A stretch of 10,342 nucleotides of DNA from an uncultured Eubacteriales bacterium (GTDB taxonomy: Bacteria; Bacillota; Clostridia; Oscillospirales; CAG-272). How positions within the stretch are numbered: position 1 is the first letter of the stretch; each line of letters begins with the position of its first letter. Shown piece after piece: positions 4,769 to 10,342 of this stretch. The notes beneath the pieces were generated by a model. It saw nothing but the letters and a program-made list of their open reading frames with translations, was not told the DNA's origin and made no database searches. The stretch lies in assembly GCA_900555785.1 (NCBI GenBank), contig USMO01000044.1, positions 1-10,342 on the forward strand, in the 5' to 3' direction. Position numbers and translations under genes: made by a program.

Positions 4769-5653
4769 CTATATCCTCTCCCTCTTCCTCGAAACCTGGC
4801 GAAATTCGGAGGGGGAGAGGGAGAGACGGGAGCGGAAGACCGAGCGAAAGAACTTGATGTCGCGGTAACCGCAGGAGAGCGCGATTTCTTCAATGCTCTC
4901 ATCGGTTGAGGAAAGCAGCTGGCAGGCGGCAGCAATGCGGAGATTCTGAAGGTAGCGGCTGAACGGGACCCCAATTTTTTGCGAGAAAAGGGAGGACAGA
5001 TAGGACTGCGTGTAGCCCATCGCAGAAGCGAGAGACCGAAGCGTGACCGGCTCGCGGTAGTGCTGCCCTAAGTAATCGAGAATCGGACAAAGAATCCGGT
5101 CGTCGCAATCGAGACTGTCGGAACGCTTGTAAATTTTGCGCAGGGACAGAATCAGAAGCTCGGTCAGATACGCGCGGAGCAGCTCACTCCGCTTGGGCAG
5201 CTGCGAGCGGTATTCCAAACGCATCCGCTCCACAAGCCCGCAGACCTCGCCGGTGTCGTCGTGAAAAATCACGCTGGTCGGGGACGCAAGCAGATTGAAA
5301 TAATTGCAGCCAATGCCGGAGAACGCAGCCAGATCCTGAAAGCCCCGGCAGCCTTTGAGAGAGGGGTCGAGAAATTCCGGCTTGAATAAAATGTTGATAA
5401 TGGAAAAAGCGTTGTCACCGTCCGGAGAATACTTGTGGACCTCGCCGTAATTGATCATAAAGAAATCGCCGGCGCTGACCCGGACCGAGCGGCTGTTGAA
5501 ATACTGCATCGCGCTGCCGGAAAGCACATAAACAAATTCCAGAAAGTCGTGGCGGTGATAGGACGTGTTGTTGTCATCCGACAGCCGGACCGAAATCGGT
5601 TCGCTGGAGTGAATGCTTTTGTCCGCAGAGGAGGGGGTGTGCAAATCGGTCAC
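4769..5653 (-). CDS. AraC-family transcriptional regulator
   Basis: A 294-residue cytoplasmic DNA-binding regulator. The N-terminal half is a cupin-type sensing domain with H33-R-H35-DFLE39 and GDFFMINYGEVHKY (about 62-75), the usual ligand-pocket motifs of sugar-responsive AraC proteins. The C-terminal 100 residues hold the two helix-turn-helix units: LRSLASAMGYTQSYLSSLFSQKIG and IEEIALSCGYRDIKFFRSVF, followed by the conserved SPSEFR. The ligand is unknown. The GTG start at 5653 is preceded by AGGA 6 bases upstream and fits the promoter at 5668-5696; no better ATG exists before the cupin motif. The gene is divergent from the HAD phosphatase gene, with about 140 bases between starts, so control of that gene is plausible but not shown. 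A stable palindrome follows the stop. Confidence 0.9.
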   Translation of the reverse strand: MTDLHTPSSADKSIHSSEPISVRLSDDNNTSYHRHDFLEFVYVLSGSAMQYFNSRSVRVSAGDFFMINYGEVHKYSPDGDNAFSIINILFKPEFLDPSLKGCRGFQDLAAFSGIGCNYFNLLASPTSVIFHDDTGEVCGLVERMRLEYRSQLPKRSELLRAYLTELLILSLRKIYKRSDSLDCDDRILCPILDYLGQHYREPVTLRSLASAMGYTQSYLSSLFSQKIGVPFSRYLQNLRIAAACQLLSSTDESIEEIALSCGYRDIKFFRSVFRSRLSLSPSEFRQVSRKRERI

Positions 5654-5667
5654 CTTCTTTCCTGATT

Positions 5668-5696
5668 ATTGTACCACATCCGGGCGGCAAAATCAA
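5668..5696 (-). promoter_or_regulatory. Promoter of the AraC gene (minus strand)
   Basis: Read on the minus strand: TTGATT (5696-5691), a 17-bp spacer and TACAAT (5673-5668), with TGG in front of the -10 as an extended element. It points at the GTG start at 5653. Confidence 0.7.
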
Positions 5697-5734
5697 GCAT
5701 GCGGGTAAAATTTGTGTAAAGTCCGGAAAAACCT

Positions 5735-5763
5735 TTGACAAACGGCGCGCAACGTGTTATAAT
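5735..5763 (+). promoter_or_regulatory. Consensus promoter of the HAD phosphatase gene
   Basis: TTGACA (5735-5740), a 17-bp spacer and TATAAT (5758-5763) with an extended TGT (5755-5757). This is as strong a sigma-A promoter as can be written, and it is 38 bp from the -35 of the divergent AraC gene. It suggests repression or constitutive expression more than activation. Confidence 0.9.
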
Positions 5764-5794
5764 AGGGTAGACGAAAGAGAATAGGGGAGTGCGT

Positions 5795-6598
5795 ATGAGA
5801 AATATCGATTTCAACAGCAAAAAAGGGTTCATTTGCGATATGGACGGAGTCATCTACCACGGCAACATCATCCTGCCGGGCGTGACCGAGTTTATCAACT
5901 GGCTGAACGAGGAGCAAAAGGAATATCTGTTCCTGACCAATAACAGCGGCTATACCCCGCGCGAGCTGCGCCAGAAGCTGGGCAGAATGGGGCTGGACGT
6001 GCCGGAACAGCATTTCTATACCAGCGCACTCGCAACGGCGGCGTTCCTCAAGGAGCAGTCGCCCGGATGCTCGGTCTATGCCATCGGTGAGGCAGGGCTG
6101 CTCAACGCGCTCTATGAAGCGGGATGTACCATGAACGATGTCAACCCGGATTACGTTGTCGTTGGCGAGGGACGGACCTACTCGCTGGATACGCTGACCA
6201 AGGCAACCAACCTCGTGCTGGGCGGCGCAAAGCTGATCGGCGCAAACTCCGACGTGTCGGGACCGATCGAAATCGGCATCGCCCCCGCCTGCCGGGCGCT
6301 GGTGGCACCCATCGAAATGGCAACCGGCGTGCAGGCGTACTTCTGCGGCAAGCCCAACCCGCTGATGATGCGGACCGGTCTGCGGCTGCTCAACTGCCAT
6401 TCCGCAGATGCCGTGATGATCGGCGACCGGATGGACACCGATGTGATTTCGGGCCTGGAGACCGGTATGTCAACCGTCCTGGTCCTCTCCGGCGTGTCGA
6501 CGCGCGATACGCTACGGACCTATGCCTACCGTCCGACCGAGGTGCTGGAGGGCGTTGGCGAAATCGTCCGGCTGGCAAGAGAGAGCGGAAAGAACTGA
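5795..6598 (+). CDS. HAD-IIA family phosphatase (NagD/AraL-like)
   Basis: A 267-residue cytoplasmic haloacid-dehalogenase hydrolase that should remove phosphate from small molecules such as sugar phosphates or nucleotides, with Mg2+. Motif I is D15-M-D17-G-V (nucleophile and general acid), motif II LTNNS (T48), motif III GKPNP (K186), and motif IV GDRMDTD (D211, D216). The class-IIA cap between motifs II and III carries VVVGEGRTYSLDTLTKATNLVLGGAKLIGANSD and APACRALVAPIEMATG, typical of NagD, AraL and p-nitrophenylphosphatase-like proteins. Length is normal for the family. The exact substrate cannot be read. ATG 5795 is preferred over GTG 5789 because the GGGGAG site (5784-5789) lies 5 bases before it. 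The gene is a single-gene unit, with its own promoter and a clean terminator 13 bases after the stop. Confidence 0.88.
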   Translation: MRNIDFNSKKGFICDMDGVIYHGNIILPGVTEFINWLNEEQKEYLFLTNNSGYTPRELRQKLGRMGLDVPEQHFYTSALATAAFLKEQSPGCSVYAIGEAGLLNALYEAGCTMNDVNPDYVVVGEGRTYSLDTLTKATNLVLGGAKLIGANSDVSGPIEIGIAPACRALVAPIEMATGVQAYFCGKPNPLMMRTGLRLLNCHSADAVMIGDRMDTDVISGLETGMSTVLVLSGVSTRDTLRTYAYRPTEVLEGVGEIVRLARESGKN

Positions 6599-6610
6599 AT
6601 AAAAAAGCGG

Positions 6611-6639
6611 AATGCCGCCCTTCGGGGCGGCATTTTTTT
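6611..6639 (+). terminator. Intrinsic terminator of the HAD gene
   Basis: AATGCCGCCC (6611-6620) and GGGCGGCATT (6625-6634) form a perfect 10-bp stem with a stable TTCG tetraloop, followed by a seven-T run. It also lies just before the 3' end of the converging AraC gene. Confidence 0.92.
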
Positions 6640-6648
6640 GTGATTGCA

Positions 6649-7421
6649 TTACCGGATAGCGGTTGGAAGTGAGGCGCGCATCCGGCGGCGGTAGGCGGCA
6701 GGGGAGCAGCCCTCTTTGGCGGTAAAGGCTTTGGAGAATGCGGCGGCATCGTTGAACCCGATTTGCGAGGAAATCTGCGCAATCGGGTCGGCAGAGAAGA
6801 GCAGCCGCTTTTTGGCGTAGTTCAGGCGCGCGCTCTGAATGTAGCCGCCCAGGGTCATGCTGGTCTCGGATTTGAAAATGCGGCTGAGATGGAATTTGGA
6901 AATGTGCATGGCACCGGCAAGCGCGTCCAGCGAAAGATCGGACAGGAGATTTTCGTTGATGTAGGCAATGGTGCGCGCCGAGGTGCTGCTGTCCGGAATG
7001 AAATGCTCCGGCTTGCGCGAAAGGCAATCCTCCAGGAGGGACAGAACCTCCGAGGCAATGCGCAGGGGATGGGCAGACGCCTCCTGCAGCGCGGCAATGC
7101 GGTCAAAGCGCACGCTCAGCGCGGCGGTGTCGGCAAGCGGGATGTAGGCGGTCAGCGAAAGCGGTGTCTCGCCCAGCAGCCGGACCAGCAGCGAGCGGTC
7201 GAACAGGAGCTTGTTGCGCACGTATTCGGCGGGGTGCAGTGGATGACGCCGGTGTCGATGATGAACATATCGCCGGGGTGGAAGGCGCAGAAATTGTCCG
7301 CGACGAGGATTCTGCCGCTGCCGGACAGAATCTGCACAATTTCAATCCGGTCGTCGTGCGCATGCTGGCTGCTGGAAAGCTCGTCAACGCCGGTCTGCCG
7401 GATGTAAAGTTCAAAGGGCAT
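6649..7421 (-). pseudogene. AraC-family regulator broken by a one-base frameshift
   Basis: Two overlapping minus-strand frames together give one full AraC regulator of about 257 residues. The first frame starts at ATG 7421 (AGGAGG 7 bases upstream) and encodes the cupin part: MPFELYIRQTG, HAHDDRIEIVQILSG, HPGDMFIIDTGVIHC. At the C run on the minus strand (plus-strand GGGG 7231-7234) the sense continues in the -1 frame as EYVRNKLLFDRSLL. It then runs to the double helix-turn-helix (LSLDALAGAMHISKFHLSRIF; IAQISSQIGFNDAAAFSKAF) and stops at 6649. One extra C would join them as HCTPAEYVRNK. As read, only an 89-residue cupin fragment (7421-7152) would be made, and the distal frame has no ribosome-binding site. 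This may be a real mutation or an assembly error in a homopolymer. No canonical slippery heptamer is present. The gene is divergent from the solute-binding protein gene and is its likely regulator. Confidence 0.85.
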
Positions 7422-7463
7422 GTTTGGTCCTCCTGCACAAAAAAAGATGGAATTTACAGCAAT

Positions 7464-7492
7464 AGTATACCACATGCGCAAACAAAAAGCAA
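7464..7492 (-). promoter_or_regulatory. Promoter of the second AraC gene (minus strand)
   Basis: On the minus strand: TTGCTT (7492-7487), a 17-bp spacer and TATACT (7469-7464) with an extended TGG before the -10. It points at ATG 7421. Confidence 0.7.
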
Positions 7493-7519
7493 GATATAAC
7501 AAAAAAATAAAAAATGTTA

Positions 7520-7561
7520 GCAATATTGCACATTCCTTTTTTGTGTGAAACGTGCTATAAT
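7520..7561 (+). promoter_or_regulatory. Extended -10 promoter of the solute-binding protein gene with upstream palindrome
   Basis: TATAAT (7556-7561) has TGC in front (7553-7555), an extended -10. At the right spacing the -35 is poor (TTCCTT, 7533-7538). A perfect 10-bp palindrome GCAATATTGC sits at 7520-7529, immediately upstream of that position. A poor -35 with an adjacent symmetric site suggests activator control, but AraC proteins often use direct repeats, so which protein binds is open. The leader has a GCACAA/TTGTGC hairpin (7568-7573 with 7584-7589) near the transcript start. Confidence 0.6.
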
Positions 7562-7618
7562 GATAGCGCACAAGAGATTGCGGTTGTGCAATTTTATGTA
7601 TCGAGGAAAGGATGGAAC

Positions 7619-9070
7619 ATGAAAAAACTGATTGCAATGCTGCTGGTACTGTGCATGCTTCTGCTGGGAGCCGCGTGCTCCAAGAAGAACGATTCCAACA
7701 CGCCGGGATCCGGCACGACCCCGGCAGACACGGGAACCGGGGATCCCTATCTGGATTCGCTGCCCAAGCGGGACTACGGCGGAGAGGAATTTTACGTGCT
7801 TTGCACCACGCAGACAGCGCCCTTTTATGACATCACCGAAGAGGAAGGCGGCAACAACGTTTCCGCTGCGGTCTTCTCCCGTAACAACGCGGTGGCTGAC
7901 CGGTACCATGTGACCATCAGGCATAAGCAGCTGGACGGCAACATGACCGGAAGCGTCGCGTTTGCAACCGAAATCCGGACCTCGATTCTGGCAGATAAGG
8001 GCTACGACCTGATTGTTGGGCAGAACTACTACTGCCTGCCGGCTGCCGTTGAGGGAAACCTGCAGGACCTGGCGGCTTCGAGCTACCTGCACTGGGACGA
8101 AAGCTGGTATTCCCAGAAAATCAACGACAACGCGGTGGTCAACGGCAAGATCTTCGGCGCAAGCGGAACCTACATCATGTCGCAGATCACCTACGCGATG
8201 GCAACCTTCTACAACAAGGAGCTTTGGCTCCAGAGCGGCTTTACCGATGACCTCTATCAGCTGGTCCGCGATAAGGAATGGACCTTTGAAAAGCTGAACG
8301 AGTTCGTCACCGGTCAGTTCCAGGACATCAACCACAACGAAAACATCGACGAGGGCGACCGGTTCGGCTACGTCTACCACCAGCACGGCGTTGCGGCGTC
8401 GATTGCGGCGGCGGGTCTGCCGATTACGACCAAGGACGACGAAGGCAACCTGACGGTGCTGAACTACTACACCGACCGCCTGGTTCAGGTCTTTGAAAGC
8501 TACTACGCCTTCTATAACGACGGCATTGACGCCTTCAAGGTGTCGGACGACTTTGGACCGGCGGTGGTGCTGGGCGCGGGGCAGACCCTGTTTGCCAACG
8601 TGCAGCTGAGCGCGCTGACCGACTGCAGCGAGCTGAAAAACTCCGAGTTCCATGTCGGCGTGCTGCCGATGCCGATGTATGACACCACGCAGAGCGACTA
8701 CGTGACCTACACGCAGCGCTGGGAGCTGTTCTACGTTCCCTCCAATGCGGATTTCGAGCGGTCTACCATCGTGTTGGAGTACCTCAACTACACCACCGAG
8801 CAGCTGGTTGTTCCGGCATATTGGGAAAAGGCGCTGAACAAGCGCGCTGCGGATGCGCCGCAGGATTCCGAGATGATGTACATCGTCAAGGATGGGCTCT
8901 GGTATGACTTTGTAACCTTCTATAACCATGTGATCCCGCTGCGCGATGCCGTTGCAAGCCTGATCAACAACCGCAACAGCCGCATTGCAAACTGGTGGAA
9001 GAGCAACAAGGATACCTATCAAACGCAGCTTGAAAAGGTCCTGGAGGATTACGAGACCGCCAAACAGTAA
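7619..9070 (+). CDS. Lipoprotein extracellular solute-binding protein of an ABC importer
   Basis: A 483-residue lipoprotein. The N terminus MKKLIAMLLVLCMLLLGAAC has a charged start, a hydrophobic core and a lipobox-like LGAAC with C20 as the lipid-anchored residue. A Ser/Thr/Gly/Pro linker and LPKRDYGGEEFYVLC follow, the normal opening of the large clostridial family of oligosaccharide-type binding proteins. Other family-like parts are YDLIVGQ, LWLQSGFTDDLYQLVRDKEWTFEKL and an EF-hand-like acidic loop at residues 236-247 (DINHNENIDEGD) followed by RFGY, which may bind calcium. The ligand is not readable; sugar is likely by family. The start at 7619 follows AGGA-type sites; the frame is open upstream to 7514, but that would precede the promoter. 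It is divergent from the broken AraC gene and joined to the next gene by a 32-base gap without a terminator. No permease gene is in the window. Confidence 0.85.
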   Translation: MKKLIAMLLVLCMLLLGAACSKKNDSNTPGSGTTPADTGTGDPYLDSLPKRDYGGEEFYVLCTTQTAPFYDITEEEGGNNVSAAVFSRNNAVADRYHVTIRHKQLDGNMTGSVAFATEIRTSILADKGYDLIVGQNYYCLPAAVEGNLQDLAASSYLHWDESWYSQKINDNAVVNGKIFGASGTYIMSQITYAMATFYNKELWLQSGFTDDLYQLVRDKEWTFEKLNEFVTGQFQDINHNENIDEGDRFGYVYHQHGVAASIAAAGLPITTKDDEGNLTVLNYYTDRLVQVFESYYAFYNDGIDAFKVSDDFGPAVVLGAGQTLFANVQLSALTDCSELKNSEFHVGVLPMPMYDTTQSDYVTYTQRWELFYVPSNADFERSTIVLEYLNYTTEQLVVPAYWEKALNKRAADAPQDSEMMYIVKDGLWYDFVTFYNHVIPLRDAVASLINNRNSRIANWWKSNKDTYQTQLEKVLEDYETAKQ

Positions 9071-9102
9071 ATCAAAAAATAAACATAAAAGGAGAACGAA
9101 CC

Positions 9103-10342
9103 ATGAAACGAATGCTTTGCCTCATCGTCGGTCTTGCCCTGCTCACAGCTTCCCTGAGTCTGGCTGCCTTTGCTGCGGAGGATACCTCGGTATCCAAGTG
9201 GGACGGCACCATCCCCGAAGCCAACACCGCCTATGTCTTTGAAGGAAAAGGCACCAAAGCGGAGCCGTGGCTCATCAAGTCGGCTGCAGACCTCGCGCAG
9301 CTGGCAGCCAACGTCCGTCTGGACTCCAAGGAGACCACCTACGGCGGCAAGTTCTTCAAACTGACCGTTGACATTGACCTCGACAACCACCCCTGGCTGG
9401 GCATCGGCGGCGGTAAGATTGCAACGCTGGATAACCTCAGCTCGGACGGAAAGACCGGCATCACCTACTTCGCCGGCAACTTTGACGGCGACTGGCACAA
9501 GGTCTACAACCTCAAGCTGGCAACCACCGGAACCGTGAAGAACGCCGAGACCGGCGCGGATGAAACCTACCCGGTGCATCAGAACGGTCTGTTTGGCTAC
9601 ATCCTCGGCGCCCGGATCTCCAATCTCGGCATTGAGAGCGGCGAAATTGTTGTGGAGAACAACAACCGCGTCGGCGCACTGGTCGGTGTCGGCCGCTGCG
9701 GATTCCTGATTGAGAACTGCTACAATAAGGCGAATGTCACCGCAACGACCTCCTATAAGGCTGCCTATATCGGCGGTCTGACCGGTCAGCTGATTGACAA
9801 ATGGGACCTTGCAGCCAACACCGAAAAGATGACCTCCGGCGTTTGCAAGGATAAGAAGATTGTCAACTGCTACAACATGGGTAACGTGACCGTGACGCTG
9901 AACCAGACGGACGGCGCGAACGAATTCCGCATCGGCGGTATCGCTGCGCAGTATGTCGGCGGCGCGCCGGAGCTGAACAAGGTGTACAACATCGGCAATG
10001 TCGTTGTCGTTTCCAACAGCGTTGCATCCAGCAAGAACAACCACCGCATTGGCGGTATCACCGCTGCACTTTTGGACAGCGCTTATGCAGTAGATGTGTA
10101 CTTCAGCGGCAAGGTGTCCTTTACGGCAACCGTTGCAACCGCTGATACCGACCTTAAGAAGTACCAGGTCGGCATCCTGTTCGGCAACTGCGCAAACGGA
10201 ATCTCCTATGATGCCGATTCCGGCGTCAATGTCGGCTACGAGGCAAAGGAAGGCACCACTGCGACTCTGGGTGTCGGCGCCTGGAACCCCGATAAGGGGT
10301 GGTATAAGCCGATGACGAACATCACGCTCCCGCTGGCAGAAA
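9103..10342 (+). CDS. Secreted GLUG-repeat surface protein, 3' partial
   Basis: The first 413 residues of a secreted protein; the frame is open to the end of the window. It has an N-terminal signal peptide (MKRMLCLIVGLALLTASLSLAAFA, cleavage likely after AFA at residue 24). A typical opening module follows: GKGTKAEPWLIKSAADLAQLA, FKLTVDIDLDN, then FAGNFDGDWHKVYNLKL. After that come GLUG-type repeats: GLFGYILGARISNLGI (about 162-177), VGALVG...IENCYNKANV (190-212), IGGLTG...IVNCYNMGNV (223-262), IGGIAAQ...VYNIGNV (277-300) and IGGITAA...VYFSGKV (317-338). GLUG repeats form beta-helix-like surface domains, known in IgA-protease-type and adhesin proteins. No catalytic domain is visible so far. 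AAAGGAGA (9088-9095) lies before the ATG, and the gene is probably in one operon with the solute-binding protein. Function is unknown; glycan or surface binding is an inference. Confidence 0.8.
   Translation, partial: MKRMLCLIVGLALLTASLSLAAFAAEDTSVSKWDGTIPEANTAYVFEGKGTKAEPWLIKSAADLAQLAANVRLDSKETTYGGKFFKLTVDIDLDNHPWLGIGGGKIATLDNLSSDGKTGITYFAGNFDGDWHKVYNLKLATTGTVKNAETGADETYPVHQNGLFGYILGARISNLGIESGEIVVENNNRVGALVGVGRCGFLIENCYNKANVTATTSYKAAYIGGLTGQLIDKWDLAANTEKMTSGVCKDKKIVNCYNMGNVTVTLNQTDGANEFRIGGIAAQYVGGAPELNKVYNIGNVVVVSNSVASSKNNHRIGGITAALLDSAYAVDVYFSGKVSFTATVATADTDLKKYQVGILFGNCANGISYDADSGVNVGYEAKEGTTATLGVGAWNPDKGWYKPMTNITLPLAE

Noticed and set aside
7221..7240. Programmed -1 ribosomal frameshift as the explanation for the split AraC gene
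   Set aside because: No X XXY YYZ heptamer in the proper frame is present, and regulators of this family are not known to need frameshifting. A one-base deletion in the C run is simpler.
7540..7566. A catabolite-repression (cre) site around TGTGAAACGTGC at the solute-binding promoter
   Set aside because: It does not match the symmetric TGnAAnCG...CA pattern at the required positions.
7517..9022. A 501-codon open frame on the minus strand opposite the solute-binding protein gene
   Set aside because: It is a shadow of a GC-rich, codon-biased gene. It has no ribosome-binding site and no recognisable domain, while the plus-strand product has a lipobox and family motifs.
9049..10044. A 331-codon minus-strand frame opposite the GLUG protein gene
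   Set aside because: The plus strand has a clear ribosome-binding site, signal peptide and repeat motifs. The minus frame is a Val/Asp-rich shadow without start signals.
1..10342. CRISPR array, prophage, tRNA genes or a defence system
   Set aside because: No regularly spaced direct repeats, no tRNA-like cloverleaf and no phage, nuclease or toxin genes were seen in any frame.

Overview
The window looks like part of the chromosome of a Gram-positive anaerobe of the class Clostridia, most likely an Oscillospiraceae-type gut organism. This is inferred from four things: near-consensus sigma-A promoters and strong AGGAGG-type ribosome-binding sites; a DUF1292 gene and a DUF6110-like gene next to a heavy-metal P-type ATPase; AraC regulators beside a lipoprotein solute-binding protein; and GC-rich, codon-biased genes separated by AT-richer promoters. 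No phage, transposase, CRISPR or tRNA gene is visible.

Layout. (1) Positions 1-723 hold the 3' part of a HemW-like radical-SAM heme chaperone gene. (2) A perfect TTGACA-17-TATAAT promoter then drives a small, very acidic DUF1292 (YrzB-like) protein (794-1123). (3) Positions about 1164-1378 are non-coding and fold like 6S RNA, ending in intrinsic terminators. (4) A metal-transport pair follows: a small membrane-anchored DUF6110-like protein (1520-1858), a strong terminator hairpin in the gap, and a 693-residue P1B-type ATPase (1913-3994) whose transmembrane metal-site motif and HP motif are non-canonical. (5) Positions 3995-4768 carry no convincing gene but are packed with inverted repeats. 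Among them are a perfect nested three-way-junction fold, a 24-bp-arm hairpin, a terminator-like hairpin, a 110-bp element with 24-bp perfect terminal inverted repeats, and a 21-bp-arm palindrome. (6) An AraC regulator (minus, 4769-5653) and a HAD-IIA sugar-phosphatase-like gene (plus, 5795-6598) are transcribed divergently from back-to-back promoters. (7) A second AraC regulator (minus, 6649-7421) is broken by a one-base frameshift in a C run. It is divergent from a lipoprotein solute-binding protein (7619-9070), which is followed without a terminator by a secreted GLUG-repeat protein (9103 to the window end, 3' partial).

How the genes fit together. The DUF6110-like protein and ATPase form a probable metal-export module, with the intergenic terminator perhaps setting their ratio. 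The second AraC gene, the solute-binding protein and the GLUG protein form a probable surface nutrient-capture locus. The solute-binding promoter has an extended -10 but a poor -35, which fits activator control. No ABC permease is seen in the window.

The most interesting items are the structured gene-free region 4011-4760, the altered P-type ATPase, the candidate 6S RNA and the solute-binding/GLUG pairing. All family names come from reading motifs by eye. No database search or folding program was run.
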